Assembly: GCA_964354375.1 (NCBI GenBank)
Contig: CAYGZQ010000061.1
Coordinates: 1 to 24,455 of the forward strand
Direction: 5' to 3'
DNA: 24,455 nt
DNA from: CAYGZQ01 sp964354375 [NCBI: uncultured Planctomycetota bacterium]
GTDB taxonomy: Bacteria; JAJVIF01; JAPKYR01
The notes beneath the pieces are model-generated. The model was given only the letters and a program-made list of their open reading frames with translations, was not told the origin of the DNA and searched no databases. Both the position numbers and the translations under genes were made by a program. Of this stretch, positions 16,096 to 22,896 are shown in pieces. Positions within the stretch are counted from its first letter, which is position 1. The number at the start of each line of letters is the position of its first letter.

Positions 16096-16101
16096 ATTAT
16101 A
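16096..16101 (-). promoter_or_regulatory. -10 element of the MCE-TamB operon
   Basis: A perfect TATAAT lies on the minus strand, 23 nt before the ATG at 16072. No good -35 is visible at the expected distance. The short leader holds the AGAGG ribosome site. Confidence 0.45.
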
Positions 16102-16166
16102 ACTGATTTAAACCGATCAGGGGGAGAGAGAAACGAGAATGCCCGGTAGCTTGTCCGGTAGCTCAT

Positions 16167-16222
16167 CCGGTAGCTGCTATCCTTGCCGCGAGCGCAGCGA
16201 GCGGCAAGGTAGCTGCTACCGG
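16167..16222. repeat. Composite palindromic repeat, copy 2
   Basis: GGTAGCTGCTA-type arms surround an inner stem CCTTGCCGC / GCGGCAAGG with a GC-rich loop. It has the same arms as copy 1 at 3678-3724 but a longer loop. Confidence 0.8.
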
Positions 16223-16245
16223 AGCCTGGCGCGTCGGTAGCTCAT

Positions 16246-16301
16246 CCGGTAGCTGCTATCCTTGCCGCGAGCGCAGCGAGCGGTAAGGTAGCTGCTACCG
16301 G
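16246..16301. repeat. Composite palindromic repeat, copy 3
   Basis: This is the tandem partner of copy 2. Its single C-to-T change (16284) falls in the right side of the inner stem, and still allows a G-T wobble pair. Confidence 0.8.
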
Positions 16302-16313
16302 AGCCTGGCGCGT

Positions 16314-16356
16314 CGGTAGCAGCTACTTTTCGAAGACGAAAAGGTAGCAGCTACCG
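16314..16356. repeat. Composite palindromic repeat, copy 4 (inverted, variant inner stem)
   Basis: The arms read GGTAGCAGCTAC and GTAGCAGCTACC, the reverse-complement orientation of the other copies. The inner hairpin is CTTTTCG-AAGA-CGAAAAG, so its stem sequence differs completely from copies 1-3 while pairing is kept. Confidence 0.8.
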
Positions 16357-16454
16357 ACAACGAAGTGATATGCTTCCTGGCCGAATCTCCGTTCGATTCC
16401 GGTTCTGGAATGTATGGCTGCAGGTTGTCGACAAGAAATGGAGGATGAAATAGC

Positions 16455-17528
16455 ATGACTCAACTCCCGCCGCATCAAAGCTCTTCAAACCCGACGATGA
16501 CCCTGTTGATAGTTGTAGTGATCGTTGTCATCGGCGCAGTGGTGATACTCGTTGGATTAATGGCCGCCATGGCGCTGCCGAATTTCATCAAGGCGCGCGA
16601 GAAGGCCAAGGAAGCCGAGGTGAAGAGCAACATCCACTCCATTCAGATAGCCCTCGAACGCTATTCTGTAGACACCGGCGGCTTCTACCCGTATATGCTC
16701 TACGGCGGCGATGTCACAGACACTTTCGCAAGGCTGGGCGCTCCGGAGAACCCGGACACGGGGATGAGTTACTACATGCCTCCCGATGATCCCGGTTATC
16801 AGCCCTTCCCTGGCGACCTGGATGTACTGCTCCAGTTCGGGTACATTGCGCGGTATCCCACCAATCCGTTCCAGAGCGACAGAGACACTGCAAAAAATGG
16901 GAAAATAAAGACGAACCCTGCAGAGAACGGATTCGGTCCCCTTGAGCTTAGATTCGATACGGAGGGACTCTCAAGGACAAACATCTGGGCTCAGCCTTAC
17001 GACCGCGGCCTTTACTACGTGTCCCGAATGGTCGGTGGCGAGCAGGGCAACCTGATGTGGGATGTGAGCGAGGGTCAACGGCACGCGCCGTGGCCGATCG
17101 TGGTTGTCCCCGATCCCCAGCCGCACTGGACGGGGTATGTTAACCCCCAGTTCTCCTTTTCCGATGAGAAGGCGGGCCGTTATCGCGATGACTACCAATT
17201 CTGGCTCACCCCAGGGAACTTCTATTACTACGCCATCTTCGAGGGTGTCGGCGGCTACTCGAGCTTCGTCTCGGATTCCAGCGGTCCCAGAATGGACGCT
17301 CCCATTACCGGAGCCATCATCGGTTTTCACCTTGCCGGATACGGGACGATCTTCAATGCCGGACAGGACGTCTACAACCTGTGGGGTGACTACACTGAGC
17401 GGAGTCTGTTCACGGTGAACGAACCACTCAGCGGCACTCCTGCTTCCCCGGCCGATATCTACGTCGGGCCCGACGGTCGACGCGACGGTGTAATAATAGT
17501 CGTTGATGGTGGTGTCAATATCAACTAA
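16455..17528 (+). CDS. Pilin-like membrane-anchored protein without prepilin cleavage site
   Basis: The product is 357 residues; ATG at 16455 with GGAGG ten bases upstream. After 15 polar residues comes a hydrophobic helix (16-39), then ALPNFIKAREKAKEAEVKSN and an IQIALERYSVDTGGFYP stretch. This is exactly the post-helix pattern of type IV pilins and GspG-like pseudopilins. The G/F-T-L-I-E prepilin peptidase site and Glu5 are missing; the sequence is MTLLIVVVIVV instead. The remaining ~270 residues are a large globular domain rich in Tyr, Pro and Gly, much bigger than a normal pseudopilin. It is probably a permanently membrane-anchored relative with its domain outside the cytoplasmic membrane. 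No secretion or pilus genes are nearby. Confidence 0.65.
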   Translation: MTQLPPHQSSSNPTMTLLIVVVIVVIGAVVILVGLMAAMALPNFIKAREKAKEAEVKSNIHSIQIALERYSVDTGGFYPYMLYGGDVTDTFARLGAPENPDTGMSYYMPPDDPGYQPFPGDLDVLLQFGYIARYPTNPFQSDRDTAKNGKIKTNPAENGFGPLELRFDTEGLSRTNIWAQPYDRGLYYVSRMVGGEQGNLMWDVSEGQRHAPWPIVVVPDPQPHWTGYVNPQFSFSDEKAGRYRDDYQFWLTPGNFYYYAIFEGVGGYSSFVSDSSGPRMDAPITGAIIGFHLAGYGTIFNAGQDVYNLWGDYTERSLFTVNEPLSGTPASPADIYVGPDGRRDGVIIVVDGGVNIN

Positions 17529-17604
17529 CTGGACCGCCGTTCCATTCGCCGTGACTTTCTTCGTTCCTCTGTCTTCCCCGGGCAGTACATGCCCGTCCTA
17601 CTGA

Positions 17605-17645
17605 GTTTCCGGCTCGGAGAACCTCAACCCATTCGTCCAATAGAA
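17605..17645. repeat. Left 41-bp direct repeat; orphan lipoprotein C-terminus
   Basis: It matches 20461-20501 at 37 of 41 positions, in the same orientation. On the minus strand it reads YWTNGLRFSEPETQ and a stop, against HWTNGLRFSEPETTD in the lipoprotein at 20451-21041. The four differences fall in three codons; two codon changes are silent and one gives Tyr/His. It therefore looks like a former coding end rather than a chance match. It begins 21 bp beyond the stop of the Hsp70-like gene. Confidence 0.8.
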
Positions 17646-17666
17646 TCCCGGACAAGGGCGGATGTG

Positions 17667-20282
17667 CTATCTGCCGCGCTTCTTCGGCGCGGTACGGCTC
17701 CGGGTCTTGGTGCGCGAGGCCCCACGGACGCCTTTGCGCACAGCGCCTCTTGTGGGTGGTTTTGCGGCCGTCCGCTTTGGCGCCCTCTTCTTGCGCGGCA
17801 TCCTTGGCTCTTTTCTGCCTTCCGCAGAAGGCCTGGGGCTTCTGGCAGCTCGTGGTCGCCGGACCAGTCCCCTTGAACCTGACTCGAGCTTAGGTCCCAT
17901 GAGCTTCCACAACGCCTTGTAGTTGCTCTCAATTGTGTCCAGGCCGAATCGCGACAAAACGGCATCTTCGCCCGCGAGCGATCTGACTTTCCAGGGGATA
18001 TCGTTCTCCAACTGCGCTTCAAGGCGCTGCGTCTTCAGGCTCGCGATCCCGAGTCCCACCTGAGCACGGACGACGTGAAGATCGAAACAGCAGCTCGCGA
18101 GCTCTCGGATCACATCGCTGACCGCCGTGTCCTTACCCAGCTTCTCCAGATCCAATGTGCTTTCAGTTATGGACTCCAGAATCGAGATGTTGTCCGCCGA
18201 CGGGTGACTGCCCTGGATCTCATTCAAGGCAACCAGGTACTGCAACGCCTTGACGTGACTGTCGGTCCGGAAACTGTCTTTGAATCCCCTGTCCAGCTGA
18301 CCCGCCATCCAGCGCTTGATCTCATCGTGATCCGGGATCGTCTCCTTGATCCACCTCGTGACATCCCGCGCCTCTGCCAGTCTGTCCTGACACAGCAGGC
18401 TTTCCAGTGCGTTCAGCAGCGTGCTCGCATCCTCATAATCGACACCGTTGACAGCGCGGTGGGTGCCCTGGTTTAGTGCTCGCTGCGCGAACTGCGACAG
18501 TCCCCTGAGCTCATAGGCGCGGGCAGCGGCGAAACAGACCTTCGAACCGGTCCGGTCCTGACGAGCAGCTTGGTCAAAACACTCTATTGCCTGGCTAATC
18601 AACTTATCTTTTGTATGCTGCTTGGCAATCCCTTCCTTTCCGAGCAAAGCTTGGCTCCGAATAGCCTCTGCCTCTCCAAGCAGGGCCTGGCCTTGAAGCC
18701 AGAGACGGAGGTTGGCGTGAGCCGGATGACTCTTGCGCCAGTCGTTGCACAAGTTGTGCACGTCAGGCCACTTCCCAAGCTTCAGAAGGCATTTCGCGAG
18801 GAGGTATCTGGCCAGCAACGAATCAGGTTTGCGAGAGCAGAGGACTTCCAGTTGGGCCCTCGGCTTCACAAATTCCCCACGAAGCATGAACCCGATTGCC
18901 TGCTTCTCCATGGTTTGCAGCTTTGTCAGACCCCAGGGCAACCACTCCCCCGAGTATTCCAGGCACAGATCATCATCACTCAGGACTTCATACGCGAGGG
19001 CCGTTCCGGAGGAGACAGCGGACTTGATTGCCTTGAGGAAACTGGCTTGGACAAGTCCTCTCTTGTCGACATTTCTCTCGACACCCAACTCTCTATAGAG
19101 GTCGATTTGCAGCAAGTCGGCCGGGCTCGACGGTCCCCTTGCGGCGAAATGGAGATCACTGAATGACCAAGCATGATTTTCCTCGACGGGAAGCGCCAAC
19201 TTCATTATAGCAGCATATACTGCTGCTCCGTCAGCTACGGCGTGCCGCGGATCCCGACTCGGAAGAGGTCCCTTCCCGAACAAACTCGATACGAGATCCC
19301 TTAGACAAGCGATTCTTGAGGCGCCGCCTATGAAGACCAATGTGAGCGGCGTACCGGGACCAATCCCAATCTGATTGAAGACTCCTCTAAGCTTGTCTTT
19401 CGTTCCGGCAAGTATTCTCTTGACTTTCTCATACTTGTCGAATCTCTTTCTCAGATCGCTTATCTGCAGGCTGATTTCCCTCCCGTCCCAGGTCCGGAAA
19501 GTGCGAGTCGCCTGGCTGTCCGCAGAGTCCAGGAGAATCAGAACATCCTCTGCGATCTCGCTCAAACGCAACAATAGCTCCGGATTATCTCCGTCCTTTC
19601 TGTTTCCTCCTTTACCTTCTGACTGGTTGAGAATCTCCTCGAAGATAAAGTCACCAAGGGCCTCGCAGTAGGCATCTCCGCCCATGCCCTGGAATGAGAG
19701 GCTGCCTGCCCTCACGAGTCCCTCGTCGCGGACCTCGAAGCAAGTCACATCCCACGAATCGGCCTTTGCATCCAGAATCACGACTTTCTGTCCATCATGC
19801 AGAGCGTCGTATGTGCAGCCGATTGCTGCGGCTGCATGTTCGTGGACAAGACCGAGGACGTTGAATCCAGCGTCCTCGGCGGCTTCCTCCAGGGCCTTGC
19901 GGGCGCAAGCTTCGTAAGCCCCCGGAATCGCGATGACTACATCGGCACACCCGTTCGGGTCGCTCTGACGGATCACGCGCCGCAGTTCATCCAGGATCTC
20001 CTTCGCCAACTGCTGAGGGTGGTAGCTTCCCTTACCCAGGGGAATACGGGTCAGGTCCCCGAGTTGCAGCTTAGGGTATCTCGTGCAGCGATTCGCCTGG
20101 TTCCTGAAGTGTTTCGCGTGCGTCCCGACGATGGTCCTGCCCTCCGCATCCACCGCAACAAGAGAAGGGACGCCGTTGGCTCCGTGATGGCCGTAGCTGA
20201 GCGGTTCCGGTTTGCCGGTCTGGGAATTGAAGCGCGCTATCCTGGACGTATGAGACCCGAGATCCACTCCGAAAACCGTCAT
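17667..20282 (-). CDS. Hsp70-like ATPase with helical-repeat region and basic C-terminal tail
   Basis: The product is 871 residues from the ATG at 20282, with GGAGG eight bases upstream; a GTG 36 nt earlier lacks this. Residues 1-365 are an Hsp70/actin-fold ATPase: FGVDLGSHTS (phosphate 1), VVIAIPGAYEACARKALEEAAEDAG, LVHEHAAAA, GMGGDAY (199-204), LVFIGGASRI (adenosine motif) and DPRHAVADGAA. Phosphate 2, normally DLGGGT, reads DAKADSWD, so ATP turnover may be altered. The peptide-binding domain of DnaK is missing. Instead, about 430-800 is helical and TPR-like. The last 70 residues (802-871) contain 28 Arg/Lys and only two acidic residues, like histone-H1-type tails, suggesting nucleic acid or polyanion binding. 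Cytoplasmic. It is a single gene with its own promoter, flanked by direct repeats. Confidence 0.82.
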   Translation of the reverse strand: MTVFGVDLGSHTSRIARFNSQTGKPEPLSYGHHGANGVPSLVAVDAEGRTIVGTHAKHFRNQANRCTRYPKLQLGDLTRIPLGKGSYHPQQLAKEILDELRRVIRQSDPNGCADVVIAIPGAYEACARKALEEAAEDAGFNVLGLVHEHAAAAIGCTYDALHDGQKVVILDAKADSWDVTCFEVRDEGLVRAGSLSFQGMGGDAYCEALGDFIFEEILNQSEGKGGNRKDGDNPELLLRLSEIAEDVLILLDSADSQATRTFRTWDGREISLQISDLRKRFDKYEKVKRILAGTKDKLRGVFNQIGIGPGTPLTLVFIGGASRIACLRDLVSSLFGKGPLPSRDPRHAVADGAAVYAAIMKLALPVEENHAWSFSDLHFAARGPSSPADLLQIDLYRELGVERNVDKRGLVQASFLKAIKSAVSSGTALAYEVLSDDDLCLEYSGEWLPWGLTKLQTMEKQAIGFMLRGEFVKPRAQLEVLCSRKPDSLLARYLLAKCLLKLGKWPDVHNLCNDWRKSHPAHANLRLWLQGQALLGEAEAIRSQALLGKEGIAKQHTKDKLISQAIECFDQAARQDRTGSKVCFAAARAYELRGLSQFAQRALNQGTHRAVNGVDYEDASTLLNALESLLCQDRLAEARDVTRWIKETIPDHDEIKRWMAGQLDRGFKDSFRTDSHVKALQYLVALNEIQGSHPSADNISILESITESTLDLEKLGKDTAVSDVIRELASCCFDLHVVRAQVGLGIASLKTQRLEAQLENDIPWKVRSLAGEDAVLSRFGLDTIESNYKALWKLMGPKLESGSRGLVRRPRAARSPRPSAEGRKEPRMPRKKRAPKRTAAKPPTRGAVRKGVRGASRTKTRSRTAPKKRGR

Positions 20283-20347
20283 CCTCTGGTCCTCCCCCCG
20301 ATTGGCGGGATCCGGCACCTCATCTCATCATACAGAATGATGCGTAT

Positions 20348-20376
20348 ATTATAGTAGGCATCAGCCGGATATGCAA
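20348..20376 (-). promoter_or_regulatory. Sigma70-type promoter of the Hsp70-like gene
   Basis: On the minus strand, TTGCAT (20376-20371), a 17-nt spacer and a perfect TATAAT (20353-20348) are present. The expected start near 20341 gives a leader of about 59 nt, including the GGAGG ribosome site. Confidence 0.55.
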
Positions 20377-20450
20377 GCCGGTTCCTGCCGGAACGTAGGT
20401 GCACATCTGTCCCGGTCCCCCGACTGTCGAAACGCAGGCCGCAATGTCTG

Positions 20451-21041
20451 CTAGTCCGTGGTTTCCGGCTCCGAGAACCTCAGCCCATTCGTCCAGTGGA
20501 AAAATACCTTCATCTTCTCGTCGTCGGGAGGATTCGCGCTTGAGTCGCGCCAGGAGAATTCGATCGTGTTCCCGTAGTGACGCACCAGCACGGCGAACGT
20601 GTACCTGGGCTCCCCTCCCACGACCGGCGTCATCCTGAACACGCGCAATGTGCCCGTAGGATTCTGAAGGCCGGGCCAGGGAAGGGCGATGTCCTTTTCC
20701 TCAGTCAGCTCGAACGTGTAGGGCTCGTCGGCGCGGAAGACCGTCATGCTGATCTCATCGTACAGCGGCATAGGCTTCGGTTCCCATTCGCCCACAATGC
20801 CGGTCGTGAGCAGGCGCACGTTGGGGCTTTCGATCTCCGACGTCGTTCGCGGGAATAGGAGAGTGTAGGGCGGGTTCTGCTCGGACGCGATCGTGCCCCG
20901 GACCGTGGTGGACACCACATGACGCCGCGGGCTGAATTTCAAACCTGCCTGGGGATAATCGAAACCGACACGCTCGGGCGTGGGTCCGGCCGCGCACGAG
21001 ACGAGAACCAAAGCTGCAAATAGCGTGATGAATGCTCGCAT
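20451..21041 (-). CDS. Small lipoprotein of unknown function
   Basis: The product is 196 residues with lipobox L13-V-S-C16, so it is exported and lipid-anchored. AGGA lies ahead of the ATG at 21041. The mature part is beta-rich without a family I recognise. It contains GIVGEWEPKP and ends in a HWTNGLRFSEPETTD tail, a copy of which is found again at 17605-17645. It is 32 bp downstream of the TPR gene on the same strand and probably shares its transcript. The last codons form one of the two direct repeats around the Hsp70-like gene, so its 3' end may be a recombination or integration point. Confidence 0.7.
   Translation of the reverse strand: MRAFITLFAALVLVSCAAGPTPERVGFDYPQAGLKFSPRRHVVSTTVRGTIASEQNPPYTLLFPRTTSEIESPNVRLLTTGIVGEWEPKPMPLYDEISMTVFRADEPYTFELTEEKDIALPWPGLQNPTGTLRVFRMTPVVGGEPRYTFAVLVRHYGNTIEFSWRDSSANPPDDEKMKVFFHWTNGLRFSEPETTD
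20461..20501. repeat. Right 41-bp direct repeat, inside the 3' end of the lipoprotein gene
   Basis: This is the partner of 17605-17645 (37 of 41 identical, same orientation). It encodes the final residues of the intact lipoprotein gene. The 2.8 kb between the two copies holds only the Hsp70-like gene and its promoter. Confidence 0.8.
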
Positions 21042-21073
21042 TCTTTTGTCCTGCGGCGAGTTGGAGGGCTGCG

Positions 21074-22732
21074 TTACGGCGGGCTCAGCTCGGGGGCGTC
21101 GATCTTCGGGTACAACTCTCTCAGGCGATCGGCTATTCCCGTATCGTCCGGATCGACCTTCAGCGCCCTTTCCAGGAGAACGATTCCCTCCTCGATGCGT
21201 CCCGTGTCGATCATCCTGTCGGCAAGACCCAGAAGCGCGTCGGGATGCTCGGGGTCCATGTTGAGCACTCGCTTGAGCGTCTCCTCGGCCTTCTCAGGCT
21301 CGGCCTTCGCCAGAAGCTCGGCCAGAAGCCCGAGACCGTCGGCGTCCAGTATCTCTTCCGCTTCCTGGAGTACTTTCAAGGCTTCCGCGGGCCGATCGTT
21401 CCTGCTGAGGAGATCGGCGAGATCGAAACGGATTCGCGCCTCCGTGTTGTCCTCGTCCATGGTGGGCTCGAAGTCTTCCTTCTCGACAATGGCAAGCCCG
21501 GCCCTGTACGCTTTCTCCGCCTTATCCGCCTTCCCCTGCTCCTGGAAAACCCGTCCCCTCACCCACTGGAACGTCGCCTCCCCGGTCCCGGCGGGAGCGA
21601 TCAATCGAAGCACCTGATCGGCTTTGTCAACCGCCTCGCGAAGAAGATAGACCTGCGCGAGGAGAAGAATCTGCGCGATATCGGGCGTGGCCTCGAGACG
21701 CTCGCGGAGGCCGGTCTCCATTTCCGCAAACCCCTCCGCCTCCGGATCGAGACGGTAATACATGAGATAATTCAGTGCGATTTCGTCCGATTCCTCGGGG
21801 GACATGTCCTCGAGAAGCTCGGCGACGGAAAGATACGCCTCCGGGCTGTCGGGATCGGCCTCGATCGCAGTCTCGTACATCTGCAGCGCGTCCTCCATCC
21901 TGCCCATCCCCTCGAGCGCGATCCCCATGTTGTGCAGTGCGTCGTAGTAGTCCGGATGCACCCTGAGAGCGCGCTTGAAGCACACCACCGCAGCCTCGTG
22001 CTCCTCCCCGTCCAGGAAAAGGTTACCCATCGCGTACCAGGCTCGATAATCCTCGGGCCTGGGGACCCTCTCTTTTTCCAGCGCACGTTTCGCGGCTCCC
22101 GGAAGGAGACGGTCCAGCACCGCGCCGGTCGGCTTGATCCAGCCGGTCTTGATAATCACCGGCTGCTTGTCGATGAAATCGCGGTAGGGGTCGAGATAGT
22201 CGGCGAGAACGCTCGCGGCGTCCGCATGATAACCAAGCTCGCCCAGCAGATTTGCGCACTCCCTGCGCATGTCGCCGTCGGACGGGTCGCCCGCCAGGGC
22301 CTCCCCGAAAGCTCTCAGGGCTTCCTCCCATTTCTCCGCCTTCGCCAGCGCGAGCGCCATGAGCTTCCGCGCGCCCAGAGGCACATTCTCCGCCTTGTGG
22401 GCCTGCTCGAGATGTCTGAGCGCAAGATGGGGCCGGTCGAGAATCAGCGCCGCCTCTCCAAGAAGCGTCGCCACTCCGGTGTCGTCGCCCTGAAGACGGT
22501 GGGCGCGCTGCAGAGCGAGATAACCCTTCAGCGTTTCCTCGGTGCCCAGGTATATCTCGCCGAGAAGCCTCCAGGCCTCGAAATACTGATCATACTCCCT
22601 GATGGCTTCCTGCAGGTTATCGACCACGATATCGGTGCCTCGAAGCGCGCGTCGCTGCGCCATGTCCTCGGTGAGGATTCGCACCGCCTCGTCGTAGTGC
22701 TGCTTCGCTTTGACAGGAATCTCTTCAGGCAT
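21074..22732 (-). CDS. Tetratricopeptide repeat protein
   Basis: The product is 552 residues, acidic, with no signal peptide and no membrane helix. It is made of about a dozen TPR units along its length. Clear examples include AWYAMGNLFLDGEEHEAAVV followed by a YYDALHNMGIALEGMGRMEDAL unit, and a final unit near ALLGLADRMIDTGRIEEGIVL. TPRs form a superhelix that binds partner proteins. No catalytic domain is attached. It lies upstream of the small lipoprotein gene in a probable two-gene operon. The ribosome site is weak (GAGAAG). A cytoplasmic scaffold role is the most that can be said. Confidence 0.85.
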   Translation of the reverse strand: MPEEIPVKAKQHYDEAVRILTEDMAQRRALRGTDIVVDNLQEAIREYDQYFEAWRLLGEIYLGTEETLKGYLALQRAHRLQGDDTGVATLLGEAALILDRPHLALRHLEQAHKAENVPLGARKLMALALAKAEKWEEALRAFGEALAGDPSDGDMRRECANLLGELGYHADAASVLADYLDPYRDFIDKQPVIIKTGWIKPTGAVLDRLLPGAAKRALEKERVPRPEDYRAWYAMGNLFLDGEEHEAAVVCFKRALRVHPDYYDALHNMGIALEGMGRMEDALQMYETAIEADPDSPEAYLSVAELLEDMSPEESDEIALNYLMYYRLDPEAEGFAEMETGLRERLEATPDIAQILLLAQVYLLREAVDKADQVLRLIAPAGTGEATFQWVRGRVFQEQGKADKAEKAYRAGLAIVEKEDFEPTMDEDNTEARIRFDLADLLSRNDRPAEALKVLQEAEEILDADGLGLLAELLAKAEPEKAEETLKRVLNMDPEHPDALLGLADRMIDTGRIEEGIVLLERALKVDPDDTGIADRLRELYPKIDAPELSPP

Positions 22733-22762
22733 GGCTTCTCGCTCGAAAGGGGATCGGGAAGC

Positions 22763-22791
22763 ATTTTACATTGATGTCCCGGACGGCACAA
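22763..22791 (-). promoter_or_regulatory. Probable promoter of the TPR-lipoprotein operon
   Basis: On the minus strand, TTGTGC (22791-22786), a 17-nt spacer and TAAAAT (22768-22763). The -10 is 5 of 6 and the -35 is weaker. It lies about 30 nt before the ATG at 22732. Confidence 0.4.
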
Positions 22792-22834
22792 GCAGATGCA
22801 TAAACCGGCGTCGCGGAACGCAGGCACAAGGATG

Positions 22835-22860
22835 AAAAATCCCCCTCAGGTCGAGGGGGG
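22835..22860 (-). terminator. Rho-independent terminator of the C-terminal lipoprotein gene
   Basis: On the minus strand, CCCCCCTC, a 5-nt loop and GAGGGGG are followed by ATTTTT. It is a strong GC stem with a T-run, 37 bp past the stop at 22897, and it insulates the downstream TPR operon. Confidence 0.75.
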
Positions 22861-22896
22861 ATTGGTTGATCGAGATAGGATATGTCGCGGCCTGTG

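Larger units (their letters stand above)
16156..16313. repeat. 79-bp tandem duplication, two copies
   Basis: Units 16156-16234 and 16235-16313 are identical except for one base (C at 16205, T at 16284). Each contains one complete composite palindrome plus the spacer GGAGCCTGGCGCGT. The near-identity points to a recent duplication. Confidence 0.9.
16132..16454. other. Repeat-filled intergenic region
   Basis: This 323-bp stretch between divergent genes has no gene. Positions 16156-16356 hold three composite palindromes, two of them inside a 79-bp tandem duplication. The remainder, 16357-16454, leads into the pilin-like gene. It carries a 10-bp palindrome TTGTCGACAA (16425-16434) and the ribosome site GGAGG (16440-16444). 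Confidence 0.7.

Noticed and set aside
16156-16356. Possible CRISPR or attachment site from the repeated GGTAGC arms
   Set aside because: The copies are self-complementary and differ in their inner stems; there are no spacers and no integrase. Structure-type intergenic repeats fit better.
17667-20318. Canonical DnaK chaperone
   Set aside because: The substrate-binding domain and DLGGGT motif are absent, the tail is highly basic, and no grpE or dnaJ is adjacent.
21032-22774. 580-codon open frame on the plus strand
   Set aside because: It runs antisense to the TPR gene, whose product has clear repeats. The plus-strand product is Arg/His/Leu-rich with no family signature, as expected for a GC-rich shadow frame.
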